DNA of 64,000 nt from Blastococcus sp. URHD0036 (GTDB lineage Bacteria > Actinomycetota > Actinomycetes > Mycobacteriales > Geodermatophilaceae): assembly GCF_000701365.1 (NCBI RefSeq), contig NZ_KL370778.1:263561-327560 (forward strand). Direction: 5' to 3'. Below, in pieces: positions 46,924 to 56,158 of this stretch (position 1 is its first letter; the number at the start of each line of letters is the position of its first letter). The translations under genes were made by a program, and so were the position numbers. The notes under the pieces are model-generated. The model made no database searches and was not told where the DNA came from. It saw only the letters and a program-made list of their open reading frames with translations.

Positions 46924-48873
46924 TCACCAGGTGAAGCGACCCACGGTGGTGCGCAGGTCCGCCGCCATCCGGGACAGCTCGTCGACCGCGGTGCGCGTCT
47001 GGGTCAGCGCCTGCGTGGTCGACTCCGCGGCCGTGGAGACGCCCGTGATGGTGTCCGCGATCTGACCCGACCCGTGCGCGGCCTCGGCGACCGAGCGGGC
47101 CATCTCGTTGGTCGTGGCGGTCTGCTCCTCCACCGCGCTGGCGATGGTGGTCTGGCGGTCGGAGATCTGGGCCACGATCTGCGAGATCTCGCCGATCGCG
47201 GCGACGGCGGCGTCGGTGTCGCCCTGGATGGCCTCCACGCGCCGCGCGATGTCCTCGGTCGCCCTGGCGGTCTCCTGCGCCAGCTCCTTGACCTCGTTGG
47301 CCACGACGGCGAAGCCCTTGCCCGCCTCACCGGCCCGGGCGGCCTCGATCGTCGCGTTCAGCGCCAGCAGGTTCGTCTGCTCGGCGATGCTCGTGATCAC
47401 CTTCACCACGTTGCCGATCTCGGTCGAGGACTCGCCCAGCTTCGCCACCGTCGCGGTGGTGGTCTCCGCGGCGGTCACGGCGCGCATCGCGACCTCGGAG
47501 GCCTCCGCCGCGTTCGACGCGATCTCCCGGATCGACGCACCCATCTGCTCGGCACCGGCAGCCACGGTCTGCACGCTCCGCGAGACCTCCTCCGCAGCGC
47601 CGGCCACGACACCGGACTGGGCCGAGGTCTCCTCCGACGAGGCCGAGATCTGCGCCGACGAGGCGCTCAGCTCCTCCGACGACGCCGCCACGGCACCGGC
47701 CGAGGCGACGACCGAGCCGATGACCGTCTGCAGGCCGGCCAGCGCCTCGTCGAGGGACGCCGCCGCCTGCCCGATCTCGTCCCGCTGGGCGATGCCCGTG
47801 CGGGTGGTGAGGTCGCCGTCGGTCAGCGCACGGATGGTGTCCCGCATCCGGCGGATGGGCGACACGGTGGCGGCGAGGAAGCCGGCGATCAGGTACGCGG
47901 CGACGAGCACCCCGGCCCCCGCCACCACGAGCGCCTGCACCTCGTCCGACCGGAGGCCGTCGATGCGGGTGTCGAGCAGCGCGTCGAGGTCGGGGAGCAG
48001 GTCGTTCCACAGCGCACCCACGGAGGCCGTCGCGGCGACGGCGCCGTCGGCCGCTCCGCCGTCCAGGCTGATCGCGCCACCGGTCAAGGCGGTGGTGAGG
48101 GTCTGGACGACGGTCGCCACCTCGCCGAGCGTCTGCTCGACGTCCGCCTGCCGGCCCAGCAACTCGGCGTCGGCGGTCACGCCGAAGGACTTGGCCAGCC
48201 CGTCGCGGATCGCGGTCAGCCCGGTGTCCACGGACCCGAGGTCCCGGGCCGCCTGCAGGCGCGCGGCCTCGATCCGCACCGGGTCACCGCTCGCGGCCGC
48301 GAGCAGCAGCCCGTCGAGCGCCGAGGTCAGGTCCGCGATGAGCTGCGGCAGCCGCACCGTGACGGAGTCCATCACGTAGTAGGAGTCCAGGTCGGGGTCG
48401 AGGGTCAGGTTCGAGCCGTCGGCTGCCGCGCTGATGAGCGCCCGCACGGACACCCCGGCCGTCGCCCACGCGAGCTCGACGTCCCGGACCGGCCCGGTCG
48501 CCGTCTGGGCGGCGGCGATGTCCTGCTGGGCCGCGTCCCACGCCTCCGCGGTGCCGAGTTCGGCGCCGAACTCCTCCTGGGCAGCGGCGACGTCGGCCAG
48601 GGCGGAGCTGAGGTCGCCGGAGGCCGGGTCGCCGGTGACCGCGGCGACGCGTGCCGCGACGACGTCCTGGAGCAGCACGGCCATGGGCTCCACCACCGCG
48701 ACGCCGTGGCGCTCCAGGTCGCTGAAGGCGATCTGCTTCTCCTGGCCCTGCACGTACAGGGCCATCGCCCAGGTCAGGGGGAGGCCCATCGCGAGGACCA
48801 GGGCCGTGATCTTCCACGGGTACGCCAGGCGGCTCATGGCCGCCCGGGACGGGTGGAGAAGGACATCGAGCAT
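46924..48873 (-). CDS. Methyl-accepting chemotaxis protein with a long sensor
   Basis: 649 residues. I chose the ATG at 48873 ([13 protein letters not shown]) because AGGAG is eight bases upstream. The first membrane helix is at about 20-42; the extracytoplasmic helical sensor is about 290 residues, nearly twice that of the five tandem receptors; a second membrane helix ([21 protein letters not shown]) leads to HAMP and a signalling bundle close in sequence to the others, ending TVGRFTW. It lies 38 kb from the cluster but has the same type of upstream core at 49021. Ligand unknown. Confidence 0.94.
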   Translation of the reverse strand: MLDVLLHPSRAAMSRLAYPWKITALVLAMGLPLTWAMALYVQGQEKQIAFSDLERHGVAVVEPMAVLLQDVVAARVAAVTGDPASGDLSSALADVAAAQEEFGAELGTAEAWDAAQQDIAAAQTATGPVRDVELAWATAGVSVRALISAAADGSNLTLDPDLDSYYVMDSVTVRLPQLIADLTSALDGLLLAAASGDPVRIEAARLQAARDLGSVDTGLTAIRDGLAKSFGVTADAELLGRQADVEQTLGEVATVVQTLTTALTGGAISLDGGAADGAVAATASVGALWNDLLPDLDALLDTRIDGLRSDEVQALVVAGAGVLVAAYLIAGFLAATVSPIRRMRDTIRALTDGDLTTRTGIAQRDEIGQAAASLDEALAGLQTVIGSVVASAGAVAASSEELSASSAQISASSEETSAQSGVVAGAAEEVSRSVQTVAAGAEQMGASIREIASNAAEASEVAMRAVTAAETTTATVAKLGESSTEIGNVVKVITSIAEQTNLLALNATIEAARAGEAGKGFAVVANEVKELAQETARATEDIARRVEAIQGDTDAAVAAIGEISQIVAQISDRQTTIASAVEEQTATTNEMARSVAEAAHGSGQIADTITGVSTAAESTTQALTQTRTAVDELSRMAADLRTTVGRFTW

Positions 48874-49020
48874 GGCCGGGCTCCTCGCGGACGGGCCGAC
48901 GGCGAAGCCTGCCGGCGCCGCGCAGCATGCCGCCCGGGACGGGGCCCCGGCGCGCAGGCGGCGCCGTTCTCCGCGAGACCGTGACGCGACCGGCGGGTCG
49001 CCGTTCCGAAGGAGCGGACA

Positions 49021-49028
49021 TGTCGACG
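49021..49028 (-). promoter_or_regulatory. Core of the chemoreceptor upstream element, distant copy
   Basis: TGTCGACG (in ACATGTCGAC from 49018), about 148 bp upstream of the receptor start at 48873, at the same distance as in the tandem cluster. GCCGTT upstream is a weak match to the GACCATT block. Confidence 0.4.
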
Positions 49029-49043
49029 CCACATCCCGCCGAG

Positions 49044-49080
49044 CTGACGGCCGCGTTGTCCTGCCCGGCCCGGCCGTCAG
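49044..49080 (-). terminator. Hairpin terminator after dnaB
   Basis: CTGACGGCCG (49044-49053) and CGGCCGTCAG (49071-49080) form a perfect 10-bp stem, 14 bp past the dnaB stop. Confidence 0.7.
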
Positions 49081-49093
49081 TGGGTCGGACCGG

Positions 49094-51742
49094 TCAGTTG
49101 GCCATGTCCACGAAGCGGCTGTAGTGGCCCTGGAAGGCGACCGTGACGTTGGCGGTGGGGCCGTTGCGGTGCTTCACCAGCATGATGTCGGCCTCTCCAG
49201 CGCGGGGAGATTCCTTCTCGTACATGTCCTCGCGGTGGATCATCATCACCATGTCGGCGTCCTGCTCGATCGAATTATGAAGAGCAAAACCATTGGCGAC
49301 GAAGTTGTGGCCGCCCAGCACCGTCGCGTCGTAGACCTCTTCTACGCCATCCCATTCGATGCCGACGATGCGATCCCATTCCAGGTCATTAACAGCTTGG
49401 ATCTCGAGGTCGGCGTCGTCGAGGACCGCAGCCACCCGGCCCAGGCGTTCGCGGCTGGGGGCGTGCTTCCACAGCTTGCTCTCGCGGAACGTCACGCCCA
49501 TTGCCGCGGCAAACGCTCGGTGACTCATCCCGCGCTCCTCCAAGACGTCCCGGACCCGGTCCCAGACCTGCACGGGAATGGTGTCGCCCTTCGGATGCGC
49601 AGTGATCTCGCGGACAATCGCCAGCAGACGCTCGGCCGACTCGCCCCGGGCTCCGTGCACGCCGATCTCGCCGAGAAAACGCCGCTGGTCGTCACAGCCG
49701 CCGATGTCCAGCGTCCAGCCGTCCCGATAGCCGGCCTTCGTCGTCCGCCGGACCCGGCAGGAGATGCCGAAGCGCAGCAGCAGGCGAGCTACGTCGTCGA
49801 TCAACTGCCGGCTCGTGGAGGCGTAGTACACGCGCCCGCCGCGACCGTTCTTGTTCACCGTGACGGAACCATCGGTCGCCCACAGGTGCCTGAGGAACAT
49901 CGCGATCTGCTTCTTGGGCAGCGAGAACACCGGCTGCGGCACGAACTTCTCGTGGCTGCGGAGCCCGAAGAGCCCGAGCTCGTCGAGCCAGGCGGCGATG
50001 GGGTTCCGCTTACCGCGGGCCAGCCGGAACGGCGCCGGCAGTCGCAGTGTGGTGCACCGAGCTGCCGCGTACTCGTCGCGGATCGCGGTGACGCCGAAGT
50101 GGAGCGCCGCCGTGGTGACCGCGCGCAGGTTCGCCTCGTCGATGGAGGCGTACCGCAGCGGCTGCCGCTTGACGAAGCTGCCGTCGCCGATGAGGTGCGC
50201 CAGCATGACGACCTTCTCGTCCTCCCAGACCGTCATGCGGTCGGGCGCGGGAACGTGCCGCGGAACGGCGATGCGCTCCCCAGGTGCCAGTTCGCCGATG
50301 GGCCGGAACCCCTCGTAGGTGAGGAACGGGTGGTTGGCGGTGGCCCGCACCGTCTTGCCCGAGGCCGTCCGCACCTGCAGCACCGGCTTCTGCCCCGTGG
50401 AGAAGACGTGCGTCAGGTGCCGCCGGACGTACCGGAGGTTGTCGTCCAGCGACCAGACCGGGACGTCACGCGCACCGGACGCGAACAGCTCGCCCATCGT
50501 GGTCTCGGCGCCGGTGTCGGCACGCAGGATCCGCGTCTCCGCCGGTAGACACCCGGACTCGCGGAGGTCCGAGAGCATCGGCTTCTTGTCCTGACGCTGC
50601 TCGGATCCACGGTTCAGCTGCGACATCGCGATGACCGGACACTCGATCTCCTTGGCCAGGAGCTTCAGCGCACGGGAGAACTCCGAGACCTCCTGCTGGC
50701 GGCTCTCGACGCGCTTTCCCGACGTCATGAGCTGCAGGTAGTCGATGACCACGAGCTTGAGGTCGTTCCGCTGCTTGAGCCGCCGGGCCTTCGCCCGGAT
50801 CTCCATCATGGTCATGTTCGGCGAGTCGTCGATGTAGAGCGGCGCGTCGGCCACCTCGCCCATCCGGCGGGCCAGCTTCGACCAGTCCTCGTCGGACAGC
50901 GTGCCGGCACGCATGTGGTGCAGCGGCACCTTCGCCTCGGCCGACAGCAGACGCATGGTGATCTCGTGCTTGCTCATTTCCAAAGAGAAAATGACCGTTG
51001 CCTGATGATTCTTAATTGCGGCCGATCGCGCAATGTCTAGACCCAGCGTCGATTTCCCAACTCCAGGACGGGCCGCAATGACGATCATCTGTCCGGATTG
51101 CAATCCATTGGTCAGTTCATCGAGATCGCGGATTCCGGTCGGGACGCCGCGGCTGACCCCGCCGCGGCTGGCGATGGCGTCGAGCTCGTCCATCGTCGGC
51201 TGGAGGATGTCCTCGAGGCGCGAGTAGTCCTCGCTCATCCGCTTCTCGGTGACGTCGTAGATCTCCTGCTGCGCGCGGTCGACGATGTCGTCGACGTCGC
51301 CCTTGCCACCGGCCGCGCCGTAGCCGAGCTGGACCACGCGGGTGCCGGCCTCGACCAGCCGCCGCAGCACCGCCTGCTCGGCCACGATCGCGGCGTAGTA
51401 GCCGGCGTTGGCGGCCGTGGGCGTCGAGGCGATCAGCGTGTGCAGGTAGACCGCGCCGCCCATCTTCGACAGCTGGTCGGTGCGGTTGAGCTCCGCGGCG
51501 ACGGTGATCGCGTCGGCCGGCTCACCACGGCCGTAGAGGTCGAGGATGCAGTCGAAGACGATCTGGTGCGCCGGCCGGTAGAAGTCGTTGCCGTGCAACT
51601 GCTCGACGACGTCGGCGATCGCGTCCTTGCTCAGCAGCATCCCGCCGAGCACCGACTGCTCCGCCTGGACGTCCTGCGGCGGCTGCCGGTCGTACTCCGG
51701 CGCCGTCGGCTGCGGCCGGCTGAAGTCGTCGGCCAACGCCAC
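49094..51742 (-). CDS. dnaB: Replicative DNA helicase DnaB with an intein
   Basis: Ring helicase of the replication fork. The 882-residue precursor contains about 456 residues of helicase and a 426-residue intein (residues 398-823). The GTG start has GGAGG six bases upstream; [13 protein letters not shown] is the start of the N-terminal domain. ARPGVGKST (about 224-232) is the P-loop and VVIDYLQLM the Walker B region. The intein splits RESG from [16 protein letters not shown], a known DnaB insertion point. The P-loop region has unusually AT-rich codons. dnaB follows the rpsF-rplI cluster as in mycobacteria. Confidence 0.96.
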   Translation of the reverse strand: MALADDFSRPQPTAPEYDRQPPQDVQAEQSVLGGMLLSKDAIADVVEQLHGNDFYRPAHQIVFDCILDLYGRGEPADAITVAAELNRTDQLSKMGGAVYLHTLIASTPTAANAGYYAAIVAEQAVLRRLVEAGTRVVQLGYGAAGGKGDVDDIVDRAQQEIYDVTEKRMSEDYSRLEDILQPTMDELDAIASRGGVSRGVPTGIRDLDELTNGLQSGQMIVIAARPGVGKSTLGLDIARSAAIKNHQATVIFSLEMSKHEITMRLLSAEAKVPLHHMRAGTLSDEDWSKLARRMGEVADAPLYIDDSPNMTMMEIRAKARRLKQRNDLKLVVIDYLQLMTSGKRVESRQQEVSEFSRALKLLAKEIECPVIAMSQLNRGSEQRQDKKPMLSDLRESGCLPAETRILRADTGAETTMGELFASGARDVPVWSLDDNLRYVRRHLTHVFSTGQKPVLQVRTASGKTVRATANHPFLTYEGFRPIGELAPGERIAVPRHVPAPDRMTVWEDEKVVMLAHLIGDGSFVKRQPLRYASIDEANLRAVTTAALHFGVTAIRDEYAAARCTTLRLPAPFRLARGKRNPIAAWLDELGLFGLRSHEKFVPQPVFSLPKKQIAMFLRHLWATDGSVTVNKNGRGGRVYYASTSRQLIDDVARLLLRFGISCRVRRTTKAGYRDGWTLDIGGCDDQRRFLGEIGVHGARGESAERLLAIVREITAHPKGDTIPVQVWDRVRDVLEERGMSHRAFAAAMGVTFRESKLWKHAPSRERLGRVAAVLDDADLEIQAVNDLEWDRIVGIEWDGVEEVYDATVLGGHNFVANGFALHNSIEQDADMVMMIHREDMYEKESPRAGEADIMLVKHRNGPTANVTVAFQGHYSRFVDMAN
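49274..50551 (-). mobile_element. DnaB intein with LAGLIDADG endonuclease
   Basis: Self-splicing insert of 426 residues. It starts with Cys (CLPAETRIL), has block B around TANHPF, endonuclease blocks [10 protein letters not shown] and [11 protein letters not shown], and ends with [14 protein letters not shown] before Ser of the C-extein. Both LAGLIDADG helices keep their acidic residues, so the homing endonuclease may be active. Codons toward its end are AT-richer than in the host gene, fitting transfer. Confidence 0.93.
50976..51140 (-). other. Low-GC codon-usage islet over the DnaB P-loop
   Basis: About 55 codons encoding [12 protein letters not shown] through FSLEMSK use roughly half A or T at third positions (GGA, AAT, TTG, CAA, ATT, AAA, CTA, TCT), while flanking codons are almost all G/C-ending. 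The protein sequence is a normal DnaB P-loop region. It is probably DNA acquired by gene conversion. Confidence 0.7.
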
Positions 51743-52336
51743 GTCGGTCCTCCATCCACTCTCCGGCGCACCCGTCGCAGGCCCTGGCCAGGAGCCAGGG
51801 CCCGGTGGGGGAGCACCAGGACGTCGTCCACCTGATCTCGAACGTGCGTTCGAGGGATTCCTACCGCGGGGCACCGACAGTTCGGGCTCGGCGGACAGGC
51901 GGGGACGACGTTAGGAACGGCGGACCGGTCCGTCCAACACCGATGGGGACCTCGCTCTGCACAACTTGTGGACAAGTCGGTGGACACAGGCGTGGTGACA
52001 TGTGGAGACACCGGGGGACGGCGCGACAGCTGTCCCGCTGCCGAGCACCTGACCTGCACCGGAGCAATCGGACGGGTGTGGACCGAAGAATTCCTGGAGA
52101 AGTCGACGTGTCGTCTCCCGGCGTGTCGCCCGTCCGCCGCACGTGTCCCACCGGTCCCAGCGCCCGTCGTCGTCCACAGGAACCGGCTGGGACCGCCACC
52201 GTTCGGGACCACGAGCGCTGTGCGCCCAGAACCCGCCCGGACCCGCGAACGGGCCGTCAGCGCACGGTGCCCGGGCCCGGCCACCCGGGAGGGCCCAGCC
52301 GGCCCCCGACGGCGGCAGCGGGCCCCTGAGACGCCG
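51743..52336. other. Gene-free region upstream of dnaB with DnaA-box-like repeats
   Basis: About 600 bp without a convincing gene. TGTGGACAA at 51967-51975 is a perfect reverse DnaA box (TTGTCCACA). GGTGGACAC at 51979 and TGTGGAGAC at 52001 are near-matches, in the same orientation. ACTTGT-GG-ACAAGT (51964-51977) is also a palindrome. These probably concern dnaB control by DnaA; a full origin is not seen. Confidence 0.5.
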
Positions 52337-52370
52337 CGAGGGGCGCCGGACCGGAGTCCGACGCCCCTCG
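52337..52370 (-). terminator. Hairpin terminator after rplI
   Basis: CGAGGGGCG (52337-52345) and CGCCCCTCG (52362-52370) with an inner GGAC/GTCC stem, 17 bp past the rplI stop. Confidence 0.75.
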
Positions 52371-52387
52371 TGGGCAGTGCAGGTGTG

Positions 52388-52843
52388 TCAGGAGGCGACG
52401 ACGTCGATCGTCACCTGGCTGGCGACCTCGGGGTGGATCCGCACCGTGACCTGGTGCTGACCGGTCGTCTTGATGCTGCTGGGCAGCTCGATCCGGCGGC
52501 GGTCCAGCTCGGGACCACCGGCGGCGGTCACGGCAGCAGCCACGTCGGCGGTGGTGACCCGGCCGAACAGGCGGCCACCGTCACCGGCGCGGGCCGGCAC
52601 GCGGATGGTCAGCCCGGTGAGGCGACCGGCCACGGCCTGCGCCTCCTCGAGGCTGCGCACGTCGCGGGTGGCACGGGCCCGGCGGAGGGACTCCACCTGC
52701 TTCTCGGCACCGCGCGTGGCCACGATGGCCAGCCCGCGGGGCAGGAGGTAGTTGCGGCCGTAGCCGCCCTTGACCTCGACGGTGTCGCCGGAGGACCCGA
52801 GACCGGAGACCTCCTGCGTCAGGATCAGCTTCAGGGTGCTCAT
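52388..52843 (-). CDS. rplI: 50S ribosomal protein L9
   Basis: 151 residues. [36 protein letters not shown] is the N-terminal rRNA-binding domain signature; the C-terminal domain follows a long helix. It is the last gene of rpsF-ssb-rpsR-rplI. Confidence 0.98.
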   Translation of the reverse strand: MSTLKLILTQEVSGLGSSGDTVEVKGGYGRNYLLPRGLAIVATRGAEKQVESLRRARATRDVRSLEEAQAVAGRLTGLTIRVPARAGDGGRLFGRVTTADVAAAVTAAGGPELDRRRIELPSSIKTTGQHQVTVRIHPEVASQVTIDVVAS

Positions 52844-52845
52844 GG

Positions 52846-53082
52846 TCAGCGCGCCGTGGAGGTGTAGGGCAGCAGCGCCATCTCACGGCTGTTCTTCACG
52901 GCCGTGGCGACGTCACGCTGGTGCTGGCTGCAGTTGCCGCTGACGCGGCGGGCACGGATCTTGCCGCGGTCGGAGATGAACTTCCGCAGCAGGGTCGTGT
53001 CCTTGTAGTCGACGTAGGTCGCCTTGTCCTTGCAGAACTGGCAGACCTTCTTCTTGGGCTTGCGCACAGGGGGCTTGGGCAC
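52846..53082 (-). CDS. rpsR: 30S ribosomal protein S18
   Basis: 78 residues. VCQFCKDK and the later CSQHQ give a zinc-binding (C+) form; [27 protein letters not shown] is the family core. It is spaced 2 bp from rplI, in the ribosomal operon. Confidence 0.98.
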   Translation of the reverse strand: MPKPPVRKPKKKVCQFCKDKATYVDYKDTTLLRKFISDRGKIRARRVSGNCSQHQRDVATAVKNSREMALLPYTSTAR

Positions 53083-53115
53083 TGGGGTTCTCCAGGTACG
53101 TCAGGAAAGAGGGGA

Positions 53116-53616
53116 TCAGAAGGGGGGCTCGTCCGAGGGGCCGGCCGGCGTCGACCACGGGTCGCTGGACCCGCCGCCACCGCCACCGGAACCGCCGCCA
53201 CCGAAGCCGCCACCGCCGCCGCCACCACCGAAGCCGCCGCCACCCTCACCGCGGGAGGCCTTGGTGACCTTCGCGGTGGCGTAGCGCAGCGAGGGGCCGA
53301 TCTCGTCGACCTCCATCTCGATGACGGTGCGCTTCTCGCCCTCCTTGGTGTCGAACGAGCGCTGCTTGAGCCGCCCGCTGACGATGACCCGCGAACCGCG
53401 GGTGAGGGACTCGGCGACGTTCTCGGCCACCTGACGCCACACGTTGCACCGGAGGAACAGCGCCTCGCCGTCCTTCCACTCCTGCGACTGACGGTCGAAG
53501 GTGCGGGGGGTCGAGGCCACGGTGAAGTTGGCGACCGCGGCACCGGACGGCGTGAACCGCAGCTCCGGGTCCGACGTCAGGTTGCCGATGACGGTGATGA
53601 CGGTCTCGCCGGCCAT
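53116..53616 (-). CDS. ssb: Single-stranded DNA-binding protein
   Basis: 166 residues, start ATG ([16 protein letters not shown]). The OB fold covers about 1-115 ([24 protein letters not shown]); a glycine-rich linker follows, ending in the acidic tip DEPPF that recruits replication and repair partners. It lies between rpsF and rpsR. Confidence 0.97.
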   Translation of the reverse strand: MAGETVITVIGNLTSDPELRFTPSGAAVANFTVASTPRTFDRQSQEWKDGEALFLRCNVWRQVAENVAESLTRGSRVIVSGRLKQRSFDTKEGEKRTVIEMEVDEIGPSLRYATAKVTKASRGEGGGGFGGGGGGGGFGGGGSGGGGGGSSDPWSTPAGPSDEPPF

Positions 53617-53618
53617 GG

Positions 53619-53909
53619 TCAGTGGACCTCGGGCCGCATCAGCTTGGTGCGCAGGACCGACTCGTTGAGGTTCAGCTGGCGGTCCAGCTCCGCGACGGCG
53701 GCCGGCTCGGCGTTGATGTCGATGACGGCGTAGATGCCCTCGAGCTGCTTCTTGATCTCGTAGGCCAGGCGACGCCGGCCCCAGATGTCGACCTTGCCGA
53801 CCGTGCCACCGGACTTGGTGACGACGGTCAGGAACCGGTCGAGGGAGGGCGCGATCGTGCGCTCCTCGAGCTCGGGGTCGAGGATGACCATCAGTTCGTA
53901 ATTGCGCAT
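53619..53909 (-). CDS. rpsF: 30S ribosomal protein S6
   Basis: 96 residues from the ATG at 53909 ([14 protein letters not shown]), with [24 protein letters not shown] as the family core. First gene of the operon; the ssb start is two bases beyond its stop. Confidence 0.97.
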   Translation of the reverse strand: MRNYELMVILDPELEERTIAPSLDRFLTVVTKSGGTVGKVDIWGRRRLAYEIKKQLEGIYAVIDINAEPAAVAELDRQLNLNESVLRTKLMRPEVH

Positions 53910-54126
53910 GGAGTAACCCCACCTCCTCTGGTCTCGGCGGCTGCAGTGGATCTGCAGCAGGAGGGTCGTACATGCGTTGCGCGCCCCGACCTCCGCACAG
54001 CGGCGGCGGGAACGCGCTCCCACAGGCTACCAGCGCGCGCGGGGTGCTCCGCCCCGTCGTCCACAGCCCCGACGCGCGACGGCCGCCGGCCCCCGGGAGG
54101 GACGGCGGCCGTCGACGGCGGAGCGG

Positions 54127-55191
54127 TCAGCGCGAGTGGCGCCCGCCGGTCCGGCCGGCCGTGCGCGTGCGGACCAGCGCCGCGGTTGACGCCGCGAGCG
54201 CGACGACCGCGAGCAGTGCCACGACGGGCAGCCGGTCGGCCTGCCCCGGCTGGTCGGTGGTGGCGCTCTCCTCGTCCAGGGCCGGGGCGTCGAGGCCCGA
54301 GAGCTGACCGAACACCGGCACCGTCGCGCCGGAGTAGCCGCCGCTGCCCGAGCCGTCCGCCGGGGCGCTCCCGGCGGCTAGGGCGGAACCGCCGGAGGGC
54401 GACGTGAAGCGCGCCAGGTCCAGCGGAGCCGACCCCGCGGGGGACATGTCCGCGGCGCCCAGCCCGGTGTCGTAGGCGTAGGGCAGCCCGTCCACGCCGG
54501 ACGGCGCCGGCGGCGCCGGCACCGGCGCCGGGGCGGGCGCGACCGGGGGCTGGCTCTGCGGGAGCTCCGGCAGGACGGCGCCGGGCAGGAGCGTGGGCAC
54601 GTCGACCACCGGGATCCGGGGCAGGTTGATCGACGGCAGGTTCGGCAGCGGGATGAGCGTGTTCACGATGAACGGCGTCGGGACGCCGATCGCCACCGTG
54701 GTCTGCGCGCCGTTGTAGGTGACCACCTGGTTCTGCGGCAGCTGCGCGAGCGCCCGGCTGGTGACCGTGTTCAGCACCGATCCGACGATCGACCCGTCGG
54801 GCACGCTCACGCGGTAGGTGTAGGTGATCCAGCAGGGCCCGATGCACGGGTCCGGGAAGCGCTCCTCCCAGGCCTGGCCGCGCTGCAGCGGGTGGTCGCC
54901 GGTGGGCAGCCGCAGGGTCACGTCGGTGTGCACGGTGACCGTGACCAGCGTCGGCAGCAGCCCGCCGCCGCCGACCTGGAGGGTCTTGTCCTCGATGAGG
55001 TTGGTGAAGCGGACGGTGTCGCCCGGGTCGATGCTCACCAGCGGAGGCGTCAGGTCGCGGATGTCCACCGGGACGGTCTCGGCGGCGGTCGCGCTCGGCG
55101 CCGCCAGCACGGCACCGAGGACCGCCAGCCACAGCAGGAGTGCACCGGCGACACCCCGCCGGGCGCTGCGTCGGATCCGTCCGCTCGCCAT
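54127..55191 (-). CDS. Secreted, membrane-anchored protein, unknown function
   Basis: 354 residues from an ATG with AGAGG five bases upstream. A signal peptide (GALLLWLAVLGAVLAAPSATAAE) is followed by a beta-rich domain (about 40-160, SIDPGDTVRFTNLIEDKTLQ) of cupredoxin-like appearance but without visible copper ligands. A Pro-rich linker and a C-terminal membrane helix (LPVVALLAVVALAASTAALV) with RTAGRTGGRHSR behind it anchor it. It precedes the rpsF operon in the same direction. Role unknown. Confidence 0.75.
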   Translation of the reverse strand: MASGRIRRSARRGVAGALLLWLAVLGAVLAAPSATAAETVPVDIRDLTPPLVSIDPGDTVRFTNLIEDKTLQVGGGGLLPTLVTVTVHTDVTLRLPTGDHPLQRGQAWEERFPDPCIGPCWITYTYRVSVPDGSIVGSVLNTVTSRALAQLPQNQVVTYNGAQTTVAIGVPTPFIVNTLIPLPNLPSINLPRIPVVDVPTLLPGAVLPELPQSQPPVAPAPAPVPAPPAPSGVDGLPYAYDTGLGAADMSPAGSAPLDLARFTSPSGGSALAAGSAPADGSGSGGYSGATVPVFGQLSGLDAPALDEESATTDQPGQADRLPVVALLAVVALAASTAALVRTRTAGRTGGRHSR

Positions 55192-55299
55192 GTCCACCTC
55201 TCGTCGCTACCGGCGGGTAACCGCCGTCACGCTGCAGAACGATGATGTGTGTCCGCGGTTACGGACAAACCTGTCGGCGGGCCGAACTACTGTCCGGTC

Positions 55300-56115
55300 G
55301 TGGCTGCTCACCCGATCGGCGTACACGTCGGCCCCGGACTGACCGAGGACAACGAGCTGCTGGACGGCGGCCCGCTGGTCCGCGCCGCGGAGATGGACGC
55401 CGACGGCGTGCAGGTCTTCCTCGGCGATCCGCAGGGCTGGAAGGCACCGAAGCCGCGACCGGATGCCGACGCCCTGCGCGCGGGCGACGTGACCGTCGTC
55501 GTCCACGCGCCCTACGTGCTCAACGTGGCCACGACGAACAACCGGATCCGCATCCCCAGCCGCAAGCTGCTCGGCCAGCACGCCCAGGCCGCGGCAGCTG
55601 TCGGTGCGGTGGGCCTCGTGGTCCACGGTGGCCACGTCCTGGCCGCGGACGACCCGGCGGCCGGCGTGGACAACTGGCGCAAGACCTTCGCGCGGCAGGC
55701 CGAGGCCGGCGGGTTCCCCGTGCCGCTGTTGGTCGAGAACACCGCCGGCGGCGGCAACGCCATGGCCCGTGACCTCGACGCCCTCGCCCGGCTGTGGGAG
55801 GCCGTCGGCGAGTTCGGCGCGGGCTTCGTCCTCGACACCTGCCACGCCTGGGCGGCCGGCTGGGACCTGGCGACGGCGGTCGACGACGTCCGCGCCATCA
55901 CCGGCCGCATCGACCTCGTGCACCTGAACAACAGCCGCGACCCGGCCGGTTCCAGCCGCGACCGGCACGCCCCCCTGGTGGGCGGCGAGATCCCGACCGA
56001 GCTGCTGCTCGACGTCGCCCGGGCCGCGGACGCCCCGATCGTCCTGGAGACCCCCGGCGACGCCGCCGCCCACGCCCAGGAGATCGCCCTCCTCAGGTCG
56101 GCGACGTCGGGCTGA
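55300..56115 (+). CDS. nfo: Endonuclease IV-type AP endonuclease
   Basis: 271 residues. Cuts DNA at abasic sites in base-excision repair. TIM-barrel metal ligands are visible in VVVHAPYVLN, VVHGGHV, LLVENTAGGG, LDTCHAWAAGWD, LVHLNNSRD-x8-DRHAPLVGGEI and VLETPGD. The GTG follows TACTGT by exactly six bases, without a ribosome site, so the message is probably leaderless. Confidence 0.9.
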   Translation: MAAHPIGVHVGPGLTEDNELLDGGPLVRAAEMDADGVQVFLGDPQGWKAPKPRPDADALRAGDVTVVVHAPYVLNVATTNNRIRIPSRKLLGQHAQAAAAVGAVGLVVHGGHVLAADDPAAGVDNWRKTFARQAEAGGFPVPLLVENTAGGGNAMARDLDALARLWEAVGEFGAGFVLDTCHAWAAGWDLATAVDDVRAITGRIDLVHLNNSRDPAGSSRDRHAPLVGGEIPTELLLDVARAADAPIVLETPGDAAAHAQEIALLRSATSG

Positions 56116-56158
56116 CGAGTGGGCCCCGGAGGGGTCCGCGAGGAGGGCCGGGTGGGGC

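Noticed and set aside
51968-52867. Open frame on the + strand in the gap upstream of dnaB
   Set aside because: No ribosome site, no recognisable motif, and it runs antisense into rplI.
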